From Terrabacter sp. Ter38 (GTDB lineage: Bacteria; Actinomycetota; Actinomycetes; Actinomycetales; Dermatophilaceae), in the NCBI RefSeq assembly GCF_024519435.1, contig NZ_JALJRZ010000005.1:124001-188000 (forward strand): DNA of 64,000 nt. The letters are read 5' to 3'. This document shows positions 26,093 through 37,402 of the stretch, piece by piece. The notes below the pieces were generated by a model that saw only the letters and a list, made by a program, of their open reading frames with translations, did no database searches and was not told where the DNA came from. Position 1 is the first letter of the stretch, and each line of letters opens with the position of its first letter. Both the position numbers and the translations under genes were made by a program.

Positions 26093-27187
26093 GTGGACGT
26101 GGGGGCCGACGGTTCCGGGGGCAGCGTCGCCGGCCCGGTGGGCGACCCCCGGTCCGTGGCGCCGGACGGTCCGGTCGCCCGGGTGTCGACCGGTCACCTG
26201 CCGGACGACGCCACGGTCGGGGAGCTGCTGCGGGTGGCCTACGACCGGCACCGCCACGTGGCCGACGGCGACGTCGCGACGTACATCCCACAGCTCGCCC
26301 GGGCCGACCCAGCCTGGTGCGCGGCCTCCGTCGTCTCGGTGTCAGGGCGCGCCTTCGAGGTCGGCGACGTCGGCGTGCCCTTCTCGATCCAGAGCGTCTC
26401 GAAACCCTTCGTGCTGGCTCTCGTCGTCGAGGCGCTCGGGCACGACCGATCGCGAGACCTGTTGGGCGCCAACGCGACCGGCCTGCCCTTCAACTCGGTG
26501 ATGGCCGTCGAGGTGCACGACCACCGCACCATGAACCCCATGGTCAACGCCGGCGCCATCGCCACGACGAGCCTCACCCCGGACGTGGCCGGCCTGAGTC
26601 GCCACGACAGCGGCGCCGAGGCCGCGTGGGGTGTGGTCGTCGACGGGCTCTCGGCCTTCGCCGGGCGACGTCTCGCCGTCGACGAGGACGTGTACGCGTG
26701 CGAGTCCGGCACGAACCTGCGCAACCGTGGCATCGCCCACCTGCTGCACAGCTACGGGCGGGTGCACTGCGACCCCGACGTCGCGACCGACCTCTACACC
26801 CGGCAGTGCTCGCTGACCGTCGACGTGCACGACCTCGCCGTCATGGCCGCGACGCTCGCCGACGGGGGCGTCAACCCGGTGACCGGCCAGCGCGTCGTGT
26901 CGGACGGGACCTGTGCGCGCGTGCTGGCCGTCATGGCGACCGCCGGCCTCTACGAGCTGTCCGGCGACTGGCTCTGGGAGGTCGGCCTCCCGGGCAAGAG
27001 CGGCGTCAGCGGGGCCGTGGTGACGGTCGCCCCCGGCAAAGGAGGTCTGGCCGCGTGGTCGCCGCCCCTCGACGCCGCGGGCAACAGCGTGCGGGGTCAG
27101 CTCATCACACGCTCCCTGAGCCGGGCGCTCGGGCTCAACGTCTTCGCCTCGGCACCCGATCCGCACGCCGCGCCGCGGGGCGACTGA
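26093..27187 (+). CDS. glsA: Glutaminase A
   Basis: 364 residues if GTG 26093 is used; the first 35 are Gly/Asp-rich and a later start is possible. Serine-dependent beta-lactamase-like fold: FSIQSVSKPFVLALV holds the S-x-x-K catalytic pair, followed by NSVMAVEVHDHRTMNPMVNA and the conserved YACESGTNLRNRGIAHLL and GLPGKSGVSGAVV. Converts L-glutamine to glutamate and ammonia. It follows the AbgT gene by 24 nt and is probably cotranscribed, giving an aminopeptidase-transporter-glutaminase set. Confidence 0.93.
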   Translation: MDVGADGSGGSVAGPVGDPRSVAPDGPVARVSTGHLPDDATVGELLRVAYDRHRHVADGDVATYIPQLARADPAWCAASVVSVSGRAFEVGDVGVPFSIQSVSKPFVLALVVEALGHDRSRDLLGANATGLPFNSVMAVEVHDHRTMNPMVNAGAIATTSLTPDVAGLSRHDSGAEAAWGVVVDGLSAFAGRRLAVDEDVYACESGTNLRNRGIAHLLHSYGRVHCDPDVATDLYTRQCSLTVDVHDLAVMAATLADGGVNPVTGQRVVSDGTCARVLAVMATAGLYELSGDWLWEVGLPGKSGVSGAVVTVAPGKGGLAAWSPPLDAAGNSVRGQLITRSLSRALGLNVFASAPDPHAAPRGD

Positions 27188-27288
27188 CCGAGATCGGGGG
27201 CGCCCGCGGTCGCACCGAGGTCCCCGCGCCCGGTCGCTCCCGCGCAAACCGTTCGCGTCGCGCCCGTCGTGGTGGAGACAATCGTCCG

Positions 27289-28731
27289 GTGGACATCGAC
27301 CTCGAGGTCACGGGAGGCGTCGTCCGCGGGGTCACCGACGGCGACCTCGTGGTCCTCAAGGGCATCCCCTACGCGGCCCCACCGACTCCGTTCACCGCGC
27401 CCGAGCCGGTGCGGCCCTGGCACGGCGTCCGCGAGGCCGTGACCTTCGGGCCCCCGCCCCCGCAGTCGGGGGCCTTCGGGATGGACGCCCTGGCCGACCG
27501 CGGTGACGACTGGCTGACGCTCAACGTGTGGTCGCCCGACCTCGACGGCCGGCTGCCGGTCATGGTCTGGATCCAGGGCGGCGCCTACGTCTTCGGCAGG
27601 TCGGGCCTCCCGGAGTACGACGGAAGCACGCTCGCCCGGGGCGGGGTCGTCCTGGTGACCTTCAACTACCGGGTCGGCCTGGACGGCTTCGGCTGGGTCG
27701 AGGGGACGCCGCCGAACCGCGGGCTGCTCGACCAGGTGGCGGCCCTCGAGTGGGTCCGCGACAACATCGGGGCGTTCGGTGGGGACCCCGACCGGGTGAC
27801 GGTCTTCGGGCAGTCCGCAGGCGGCGGTTCGGTGGCTGCCCTCCTGGCCATGCCGCGTGCCGCCGGCCTCTTCCACCGGGCCGTCGTGCAGAGCATGCCC
27901 GGTACCTTCTTCACCCCTCGGTTGGCCGCCGACATCACGCGGGCCTGCGCAGCCGAGCTGGGTCTGGAAGCCGCTGAGCTGCCTGCGGCCGACCCCTGGG
28001 CCCTGCCGACCGCCGGTGACGCCCTGGCCTCGACGATGTCGCGCCACGCGGATCGCTGGGGCCGCGCCGCCCACGCCCTGGTGCCCTTCGCGCCGGTCGT
28101 CGACGGAGACGTGCTCCCGACCACGCCGTGGCTCGGGCTGACCGGCCAGGTGCCGGTGCTGGTCGGTCACACGCGCCACGAGCAGCGGTTGCTCACGGCA
28201 CTCGGCGGACTGCTCGGCGAGGTCACCGCGGACCAGGCCGTCGAGGCCGCCCGGATCTTCGGCCCGGACCCGCAGCGCTACCGCGACAGCTTCCCCGACC
28301 CCGAGGAGCTCTACGACGTCGTGCGGTCGGACTGGCTCTTCCGTATGCCGTCGCTGCACCTCGCGCTGGCCCAGCTGGCAGCGGGCGGGCGGGCTCACCT
28401 CTACGAGCTGACCTGGCCGGCCCCGGGCATGGGGGGCGTGCTCGGCGCCTGTCACGGCCTCGACGTGCCCCTCGTCTTCGGCAACCTCACGCTGGGCCAG
28501 CCGGCTGTGCTCATCGGTGAGCCGACGGCGGAAGCGGAGGCCGTGTCGGAACAGATGCGGCGCGCGTGGACGGCGTTCGCGACGAGTGGTGAGCCGGGCT
28601 GGCCGTCCCACGACACCGGTGCGACGCGGCTCTTCGACGCGGCGCCTTCGGTCGCGGACTACCCGGAGCAGGTCTCCCGCGAGATCTGGCACGAGCCGCC
28701 GGGCGTGCTCGACCTGGTCGGCACGGACTGA
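27289..28731 (+). CDS. Type B carboxylesterase
   Basis: 480 residues from GTG 27289. Nucleophile elbow FGQSAGGGSVAALL with Ser176; oxyanion region WIQGGAYVFGRSGL, where the usual His of HGGA is Gln; YDGSTLARGGVVLVTFNYRV and NRGLLDQVAALEWVRDNI are family signatures. The catalytic His is likely in GACHGLDVPLVFGN. Cytoplasmic (no signal peptide), hydrolysing carboxylic esters or carbamates of unknown origin. 100 nt after glsA; convergent with the lipoprotein gene. Confidence 0.92.
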   Translation: MDIDLEVTGGVVRGVTDGDLVVLKGIPYAAPPTPFTAPEPVRPWHGVREAVTFGPPPPQSGAFGMDALADRGDDWLTLNVWSPDLDGRLPVMVWIQGGAYVFGRSGLPEYDGSTLARGGVVLVTFNYRVGLDGFGWVEGTPPNRGLLDQVAALEWVRDNIGAFGGDPDRVTVFGQSAGGGSVAALLAMPRAAGLFHRAVVQSMPGTFFTPRLAADITRACAAELGLEAAELPAADPWALPTAGDALASTMSRHADRWGRAAHALVPFAPVVDGDVLPTTPWLGLTGQVPVLVGHTRHEQRLLTALGGLLGEVTADQAVEAARIFGPDPQRYRDSFPDPEELYDVVRSDWLFRMPSLHLALAQLAAGGRAHLYELTWPAPGMGGVLGACHGLDVPLVFGNLTLGQPAVLIGEPTAEAEAVSEQMRRAWTAFATSGEPGWPSHDTGATRLFDAAPSVADYPEQVSREIWHEPPGVLDLVGTD

Positions 28732-28765
28732 CCGCGGAACCGGATGGCCCGGCCCCGGGGGCGGG

Positions 28766-29323
28766 TCAGCTGGTGGGCGGCGCGACGGGCGAGACCGGCG
28801 AGACGGTCGGCAGTCCGAACCCGTCGACGAAGACGTTGACCGTCACGCTGCCGGCCTTCTCGAAGCGGAAGCTCACGGGCAGGAGCCGACCGGCCCGCAC
28901 GTCGAGCTTCAGGTCGACCATCTCGAGGTGCAGGCCGCCGGGGTACTGCAAGGACACGACACCGTTGCCCGGGACGTCGACCTGCACGGGGGCCTCGGGG
29001 CCGTCGGTGCCCTGGCGCATGACGACCTGACGCGCGTACACCGAGCTCACACCCACGAGCCGGTCGGCGGCGTCGCCGTCGTTGGCGAGGGTCGTGAACA
29101 GGCCGGTGTTGGACCCGCCGAGGAGCTTGCGGTCCTGGGGAGCGTCGATACGTGTCGCGAGGAGCCGGATGCGGCCGACCTCGGCGTTGACGCTCGTGCC
29201 GCGAGCCGGGTCGGTGATGCGCGCCTGCACCGGGTCCGGCTGCGAGGTGCACGCGGCGAGCGGGACGACGCCGAGCGACAGGAGAGCGACGACGACGATC
29301 GGGCTGGTCCTCTGGGTCCTCAT
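28766..29323 (-). CDS. Lipoprotein with PCu(A)C-like fold
   Basis: 185 residues from ATG 29323. Signal peptide with lipobox PLAAC. The C-terminal half contains YPGGLHLEMVDLKLDVRAGR followed by LPVSFRFEKAGSVTVNVFV, the strand pattern of the periplasmic copper chaperone PCu(A)C family, but the Met/His copper ligands (H-x10-M-x21-H-x-M) are not evident, so copper binding is doubtful. Actinobacterial lipoproteins of this type are common and uncharacterised. The C-terminus is Pro/Ser/Thr-rich. Confidence 0.65.
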   Translation of the reverse strand: MRTQRTSPIVVVALLSLGVVPLAACTSQPDPVQARITDPARGTSVNAEVGRIRLLATRIDAPQDRKLLGGSNTGLFTTLANDGDAADRLVGVSSVYARQVVMRQGTDGPEAPVQVDVPGNGVVSLQYPGGLHLEMVDLKLDVRAGRLLPVSFRFEKAGSVTVNVFVDGFGLPTVSPVSPVAPPTS

Positions 29324-29435
29324 GGTCGTCAGGGTAGGAGGGGTGCACCGTAGGGCGATTCGCCCGTCGAGGGTGATCCGGTCCGCCTGACGGGTCGGCG
29401 TCACGTCCGGGAGCCGCGCGCGCCCGCGACGGTCC

Positions 29436-31079
29436 TCAGCACTGCGCGTACGGCGTCGTCGTCGGGCTCGGCGTCGCGGGGCGCGGCGTCCGGATCGCCG
29501 CGCCCGTGCCGCTCGCTGAACCGGGCGTCGTGGACGTCGGCGTCGGTGTCCTCGCGGGCTTCGGCGCGGCGATCCCCTTCCTGACGAGGGCCCGGATCCT
29601 CGCGTAGTCGGGGTCCCACGGCTTGATGCCGTCGTCGAGGGTCAGCGTCACGCTGTTGACCCTGGCCTTCTGCACCCGCTCGACGAGGTCGACGAACGCC
29701 GGCAGGCTCCGGGCCGGGATGTCGGTGTAGATGTTGTCGCGCGCGATGCGGGCCAGCTGGGGATACCGCCCCACCATCTCGGCCGGGTTCACCTGCTCGA
29801 CAATCGCCTTGACCACGCACCGCTGGCGGGCCTGGCGGAACGTGTCGCTGTCGGCGGCACGCGAGCGGGCGTACCAGAGCGAGTGCCACCCGTCGAGGTG
29901 CTGGCGACCGGGCGTGAACCAGGCCTTGACGCCGACGATGCGCTGGTCGGCGGTGACGTGCCCGCCGATCGGCAGCGGCCCGCCCGTGCCGGCGTTCTTG
30001 ACGTTGATGTCGAGCCCGCCCATGGCGTCGATGAGCAGCGAGAAGCCCTTGAGGTCGATGACGACGACGTGGTCGATGGTGAGCCCGACGATCTGCTGCA
30101 CGGTGCCGCGGATCTCCTCCCGACCCGGCACGACGCCCTTCGGGTACGCGCCCGGGTGGTCGACGGCATACGCCTCCGCCTCGCTGTAGAGGTTGGTGAG
30201 CAGGCACTGGCCGGTCACGCCGGGCGCGTTCTGGGCGCAGGACCGCTCGGGCGAGCCGAAGCGGCCGGACGGGTAGCGGGCGAGGAGGGGGCTGCCGGGG
30301 GCGAGCGGCGCCTTGAGCAGGTTGCGGGGCATCGAGATGAGCGTCGTGCGCCCGGAGTGCGTGTCGATGCTCGCGACGATCATCGAGTCCGTGCGGGTGC
30401 CGATGCGGTCGGAACCCGCGTCGGAGCCGAGCAGCAGCACGTTGACCCGGGCCTGCTCGGCCCACGGGTCGTCGCCCTCGACGACCTTCGCGCCCACGCC
30501 CGGTCGCGACGGTGGCGCGGAGAAGACGACCTCGACGGTGTCCTGGGTGATGAGGGCGTAGTCCGCGGCGGTCAGGGCCCCCCCGCCCACGACGAGCACC
30601 ATGAGCGTCGTGAAGGCGGCGAGCAGGCCGGTGCGGCCGCGGTCGAGCGTGCCCGGTCGCGCCTGGACGGCGGTCAGGACGATGGATGCGCACCAGACAA
30701 GGCCCCAGGTCCCGATCACGACGACGGCGCCGCGGAGCAGGTCGGGCCGGGCGACGACCGTCAGTGCAGCACTCGTGACGCCCCGGGTCAGCACGGCGTA
30801 GGCCCCGACGGCGACCGCGGCGAGGGTGACGCCGAGGATGGTCCAGCCGACCCGACGGCTACGGGTCTGGGTCAGCCCGGCGCCCGGCAGGATTGTGCCG
30901 AGGGCCGTGAGACCGAGTGCGCGGCGCAAGCCGGACCCAGGCTCACGGCGCACCTGGCTGCGACCCGGCTCACCCGGCTCACCCGGCTCACCCGGCTCAC
31001 CCGGCTCACCCGCCCCGGTCGCTGCCGGCGGCGGCGCGTCCGGCGGCCGCGGTCCGTGCGCGGCGCCGTCCGGCATCAT
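29436..31079 (-). CDS. LytR-CpsA-Psr (LCP) family cell-wall ligase
   Basis: 547 residues from the ATG pair at 31079, with GGGAGGAG 5 nt upstream. A Pro/Gly/Glu-rich cytoplasmic N-terminus (GEP repeats) is followed by four hydrophobic helices (residues 60-190) and the extracytoplasmic LCP domain: VNVLLLGSDAGSDRIGTRTD, RTTLISMPRNL (Arg/Asp pyrophosphate-lipid contacts), NAGTGGPLPIGG and WYARSRAADSDTFRQARQR. LCP enzymes attach teichoic acids or polysaccharides to peptidoglycan, in actinobacteria also arabinogalactan. Four TM helices instead of one is a recurring actinobacterial variant. Confidence 0.9.
   Translation of the reverse strand: MMPDGAAHGPRPPDAPPPAATGAGEPGEPGEPGEPGEPGRSQVRREPGSGLRRALGLTALGTILPGAGLTQTRSRRVGWTILGVTLAAVAVGAYAVLTRGVTSAALTVVARPDLLRGAVVVIGTWGLVWCASIVLTAVQARPGTLDRGRTGLLAAFTTLMVLVVGGGALTAADYALITQDTVEVVFSAPPSRPGVGAKVVEGDDPWAEQARVNVLLLGSDAGSDRIGTRTDSMIVASIDTHSGRTTLISMPRNLLKAPLAPGSPLLARYPSGRFGSPERSCAQNAPGVTGQCLLTNLYSEAEAYAVDHPGAYPKGVVPGREEIRGTVQQIVGLTIDHVVVIDLKGFSLLIDAMGGLDINVKNAGTGGPLPIGGHVTADQRIVGVKAWFTPGRQHLDGWHSLWYARSRAADSDTFRQARQRCVVKAIVEQVNPAEMVGRYPQLARIARDNIYTDIPARSLPAFVDLVERVQKARVNSVTLTLDDGIKPWDPDYARIRALVRKGIAAPKPARTPTPTSTTPGSASGTGAAIRTPRPATPSPTTTPYAQC
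30964..31008 (-). repeat. 9-nt tandem repeat in the LCP gene
   Basis: Five units of CCCGGCTCA on the plus strand, encoding collagen-like Gly-Glu-Pro repeats (GEPGEPGEP) in the cytoplasmic N-terminus. Copy-number changes would keep the reading frame. Confidence 0.9.
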
Positions 31080-31165
31080 CGTGCTCCTCCCGGCCTGGCC
31101 ACACGCGCAGGTCACCGAATGACATCATCTCTCCCGGCGGCGCCGAGCAGAAGCACTTCGGCGAA

Positions 31166-31204
31166 CGGCCCTCCAGAGGGCCGGCGGGCCCAGCGGCCCC
31201 GCCG
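31166..31204 (-). terminator. Tandem hairpins after the ANTAR gene
   Basis: Stem CGGCCCT (31166-31172) with AGGGCCG (31177-31183), followed by a second GC-rich hairpin of the CCGGCGGG/CCCGCCGG type up to 31204. They sit between the ANTAR stop (31206) and the LCP start. Confidence 0.5.
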
Positions 31205-31205
31205 G

Positions 31206-31544
31206 TCACGACCGGTCGATGAGCCCCGTCTCGACGACCTCGAGCGCCAGCACGTGCAGCTTGACGTTGCGCGCCATGCTGGCCCTCCGCAGCTCGTCGA
31301 ACGCCTGATCGCGAGTCACGCGGCGCAACGCCATGAGGATGCCGATGGCGGCGCCGATGTCACGGCTGTGGGCGAGGGCGGCCTCGAGCTGGAGGGCGCG
31401 CGACTCGGCGGCGTCGAGACGCTCGAGCGCCTCGAGGAGGTAGGTCTCGACCGGATTCAGCTGCTTGTCGGCCACGTCGGACGCCCCGAAGACCGTCTCG
31501 ACCCCGTCCTGGGGCGAGGTGCCCGCCACGACGTGTGGCTCCAT
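31206..31544 (-). CDS. ANTAR-domain RNA-binding protein
   Basis: 112 residues from ATG 31544 with AGGAG about 9 nt upstream. A short N-terminus leads into a coiled stretch (ETYLLEALERLDAAESRALQ) and an ANTAR domain: SRDIGAAIGILMALRRVTRD then QAFDELRRASMARNVKLHVL. ANTAR proteins bind paired hexaloop RNA hairpins to prevent termination. No sensor domain is fused, so activation must come from a partner or expression level. Next to the DosRS-like locus. Confidence 0.88.
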   Translation of the reverse strand: MEPHVVAGTSPQDGVETVFGASDVADKQLNPVETYLLEALERLDAAESRALQLEAALAHSRDIGAAIGILMALRRVTRDQAFDELRRASMARNVKLHVLALEVVETGLIDRS

Positions 31545-31920
31545 GCGAGAACTCCTACTGGTACCCCGCCGGCGGCCTTTGCTCGACCGCGATCTGGCGC
31601 CCGTCAAGCCTAGGGGACTGGTCCGACGGATGGTGCCGAGCGGGTGGGGTGTCCGGTTCGTCCGGGAGGGCGCGGCGCGCGGCGAGCGGCGAGCGCACGC
31701 GGCGAGCGCACGCGGCGAGCGACTGACCCGGCGCTCGCTGGGTACTCGTCACCCGGCGGCATCGTCGCTCTTCAACCAGCCAGGGGCGGCGGTGACGTCG
31801 CAGGACGGACCGGATCCGGACACACAGCGAGACGGCACCCGCTCGGGGGATCGGGTGCCGCCTCACCCACACCATCGCGGCCCGCGTTCATCCGTTACAG
31901 CCTCCGGATCGCGTATGCCG
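31545..31920. other. Intergenic region between ANTAR and response-regulator genes
   Basis: 376 nt without a gene. It contains a 13-nt direct repeat (GAGCGCACGCGGC at 31691-31703 and 31704-31716), a terminator hairpin at 31833-31860 and a GTATGCCGTC word at 31913-31922 that touches the stop of the response regulator. The ANTAR promoter should lie here but is not obvious. Confidence 0.5.
31833..31860 (-). terminator. Terminator of the two-component operon
   Basis: Perfect 9-bp stem CGGCACCCG (31833-31841) with CGGGTGCCG (31852-31860), 10-nt loop, about 60 nt beyond the response-regulator stop. Confidence 0.6.
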
Positions 31921-35109
<3,189 letters not shown>

Positions 35110-35110
35110 G

Positions 35111-35773
35111 TCAGGACCTCGGCGTCGGCCCGGCCGAGGCCAGGCGTTGGGGGTGGTGGGCGCGGCCGGGGTCACGTCCCACAGGCCGTCCGAGCTCGAC
35201 GGCGCTGACCGGGCGCGGCTCGGGCGTCACGGCGCGGAGCATCGCTCGGCACCGGTCGAGCTCGGCCCGCACCCGGGCCAGCTCGGTGCGCACCTCGAGG
35301 AAGTGCCCGAGGTGGTCGCCGATGCTGCGCGCCCACGCGTCGACGGCACGCCAGTCGGCGCACCACGTCATGGGGATGGTGGACCGACCGTCCTCCGGTC
35401 CCGCCTCGGTGCCGGCGTGCGGCGGCTCGGCGGGCCGGGCCGGGACCAACGGCCGGCCGCTCAACGGCCGGCCGCTCCAGTGGCTGACGTGCAGGTGGTC
35501 GACGGCGACGACGAGGTCGAAGCCCTCCGTCGACGTGATCGCGACGCACGGGCGGCACGTGACGCGGTGGCCGGCGTGCGAGAGCTCGTCGGCGATCGCC
35601 GCGGCGATCGCCTCGTCGATCCCCGCGGTCGTCGCCGCGAACGAGGGCGACGAGGGGGCCGTGGCGCTCGCGCCGGTGGCCACCCCGGCCTGGAGCACCC
35701 CCGTGGCATACGACTGTGGCGCCGCCTCCGGCGGGGGTCGGGGGGTGGAGTACGTGATGAGGACGGTGCACAT
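35111..35773 (-). CDS. Degenerate flavodoxin-like protein
   Basis: 220 residues from ATG 35773, with GGGAG 6 nt upstream. It begins MCTVLITYSTPRPPPEAAPQ, like the FMN phosphate loop of flavodoxin_5-type proteins (VLVTYAS-x-x-G-x-T), but the loop is replaced by a Pro/Ala-rich insertion. The next region, IDEAIAAAIADELSHAGHRV then GFDLVVAVDHLHVSHW, fits alpha1-beta2-alpha2 of the fold. The C-terminus has a charged helix (VRTELARVRAELDRCRAML). FMN binding is probably lost. It leads a two-gene operon with the PNPOx-like gene. Confidence 0.6.
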   Translation of the reverse strand: MCTVLITYSTPRPPPEAAPQSYATGVLQAGVATGASATAPSSPSFAATTAGIDEAIAAAIADELSHAGHRVTCRPCVAITSTEGFDLVVAVDHLHVSHWSGRPLSGRPLVPARPAEPPHAGTEAGPEDGRSTIPMTWCADWRAVDAWARSIGDHLGHFLEVRTELARVRAELDRCRAMLRAVTPEPRPVSAVELGRPVGRDPGRAHHPQRLASAGPTPRS

Positions 35774-35953
35774 GGTGCTCTCCCTGGTCGGCGGCGCCTG
35801 GCGAGGCGCTTCTTCGAGGGTGCGCCGCAGTGGGTGGGCGATGACACGGCCGAAGGTCGCCAGGTGCCGGGACCAAGGTCCCGGATCGGACAGGACCGAT
35901 GCATCTGTCGGCGGGCCGGGTCGCGGCAGAGGCTGGACACAGAGGTGGGCACC

Positions 35954-36481
35954 ATGGATGAGACGAGACGGCGTGACCCGGGTCCGGCGCGCTCCGGGGC
36001 GGACCGTGTGGCGACCCGAGCCGCTGGGGCGCGGGGGGCTGGCGCGGCTCGGCAGAACGGCAGGATCGTCGTGGGTGTCGACGGCTCGAAGCAGAGCCGC
36101 GCCGCGCTGCGCTGGGCCTGTGCCGACGCCCGCGCCACGGGGTCGACGGTCGTCGCGGTCGCGGTGTGGCACCTCTACCCGCTGGCGCCGCCCGAGCGTG
36201 TCGGTGCGTCGCCGTGGTGGTTCACGGCCGACCCCGAGGAGGCCACCCGGGCCTTCCTCGCGGAGGTCGTGGACGAGGTGGCCGGGGACTTCCCGGACGT
36301 CGTCGTCGAGCAGCGGGTGCTGTCGGGGCATGCCGCCGAGCAGCTGATCAGCCTGTCCGCGGTCGCGGACCTCGTCGTCCTCGGGGCGACCGGCAGCGGT
36401 GGCTTCGCCGGCATGTCGCTGGGCTCGACGAGCCGCGCCGTCGTCGAGCACGCCCTCAGCACCGTGGTCCTCGCCCGCTGA
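35954..36481 (+). CDS. Universal stress protein (UspA family)
   Basis: 175 residues with AGAGGTGG upstream of ATG 35954. A 38-residue Arg/Ala-rich leader precedes a single Usp domain: IVVGVDGSKQSRAALRWACA at its start and the ATP-binding motif VVLGATGSGGFAGMSLGSTS (G-x2-G-x9-G-S/T) at its end. ATP-binding Usp proteins accumulate in stress and stasis; in mycobacteria many are DosR targets. Divergent from the flavodoxin-like gene and next to the DosRS-like pair. Confidence 0.92.
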   Translation: MDETRRRDPGPARSGADRVATRAAGARGAGAARQNGRIVVGVDGSKQSRAALRWACADARATGSTVVAVAVWHLYPLAPPERVGASPWWFTADPEEATRAFLAEVVDEVAGDFPDVVVEQRVLSGHAAEQLISLSAVADLVVLGATGSGGFAGMSLGSTSRAVVEHALSTVVLAR

Positions 36482-36484
36482 CGT

Positions 36485-37402
36485 TCAGCCGGGCGCGTCT
36501 CCGGTGACCCTCCACGTGCCGTCGGGATCGCGCCGGGCGAGCCCCCGCGTGGCGAACGCGTCGAGCCATCCCTCCATCGGCCACCAGCCCCACCGGCGGG
36601 CGAAGCGGTTGGCATTGGCGACGATGTCGTGCACGTGCTGGACGGGCGGCGAGCTCGTCGGGTGATGCTGATGGTGTGCTGCGGCGCCGCCGACCCAGAG
36701 CAGGCGCCCACCGGAGCCGCCGAGGCGCTGGCCGAAGTCGGTGTCCTCGCCGCCGTAGCCGACGTATCCCTCGTCGAAGCCTCCGACGGCCTCCCACGAG
36801 CGCACGGTCAGCGCGAAGGACAGCGACCAGAAGAGCCGCAGGTCCTCGGCGGGACGCACCTCGTCCGGGGCCAACACCGGCCGTGCGGGGTGCGGGGCGG
36901 CGAGGGCGGCGAGGTCGAGGTCCCGGTAGTCGCGTCCCGCCGGGGCCGGTGGCAGGTAGGCCACCTCTCCGGAGAGGACGAGCGGTGCCCCGCCCGGCCC
37001 GAGACGGCGCCGGTGCTCGTCGGCCAGCACGGCCGCATACCGCTCGACGAGTCGCGGCGACGGGATGCAGTCGACGTCGAGGAGCACGACCTGCTCGGCG
37101 CGAGCGCGGGCGGCGACGGCGACCCCGAGATTGCGCGCCGCGGCCAGGGGTAGCCTGCCCTCGCGTCGCGGCAGGCTCGCGACCCGCACGTCCCACGGCC
37201 CCGCCTGCGACCGGGCGAGCGGCTCGACCTCCGGGTCGTCCATGGCGACGACCACGTGCAGGTCCGGCAGGCGGCTCTGGCGACGCAGGCCCCACAGCTG
37301 GCGCGCGAGGTGCGTGTGGCGCCCGTGCACGATCGTCACCACGGCCACGCTCGGCGCCCTGCGCGCGGACGTCCCAGCTTCTGCTGCGTGGGCGGTGGTC
37401 AC
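36485..37402 (-). CDS. Family 2 glycosyltransferase
   Basis: 305 residues from GTG 37402 overlapping the upstream stop (GTGA). GT-A fold: VAVVTIVHGRHTHLARQLWG, the DxD-like metal site in VVLLDVDCIPSP, and a C-terminal galactosyltransferase-type motif FALTVRSWEAVGGFDEGYVG then YGGEDTDFGQRL (ED acting as base). No membrane helix. It transfers an activated sugar to an unknown acceptor. Last gene of the four-glycosyltransferase operon, converging on uspA with a 3-nt gap. Confidence 0.9.
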   Translation of the reverse strand: MTTAHAAEAGTSARRAPSVAVVTIVHGRHTHLARQLWGLRRQSRLPDLHVVVAMDDPEVEPLARSQAGPWDVRVASLPRREGRLPLAAARNLGVAVAARARAEQVVLLDVDCIPSPRLVERYAAVLADEHRRRLGPGGAPLVLSGEVAYLPPAPAGRDYRDLDLAALAAPHPARPVLAPDEVRPAEDLRLFWSLSFALTVRSWEAVGGFDEGYVGYGGEDTDFGQRLGGSGGRLLWVGGAAAHHQHHPTSSPPVQHVHDIVANANRFARRWGWWPMEGWLDAFATRGLARRDPDGTWRVTGDAPG

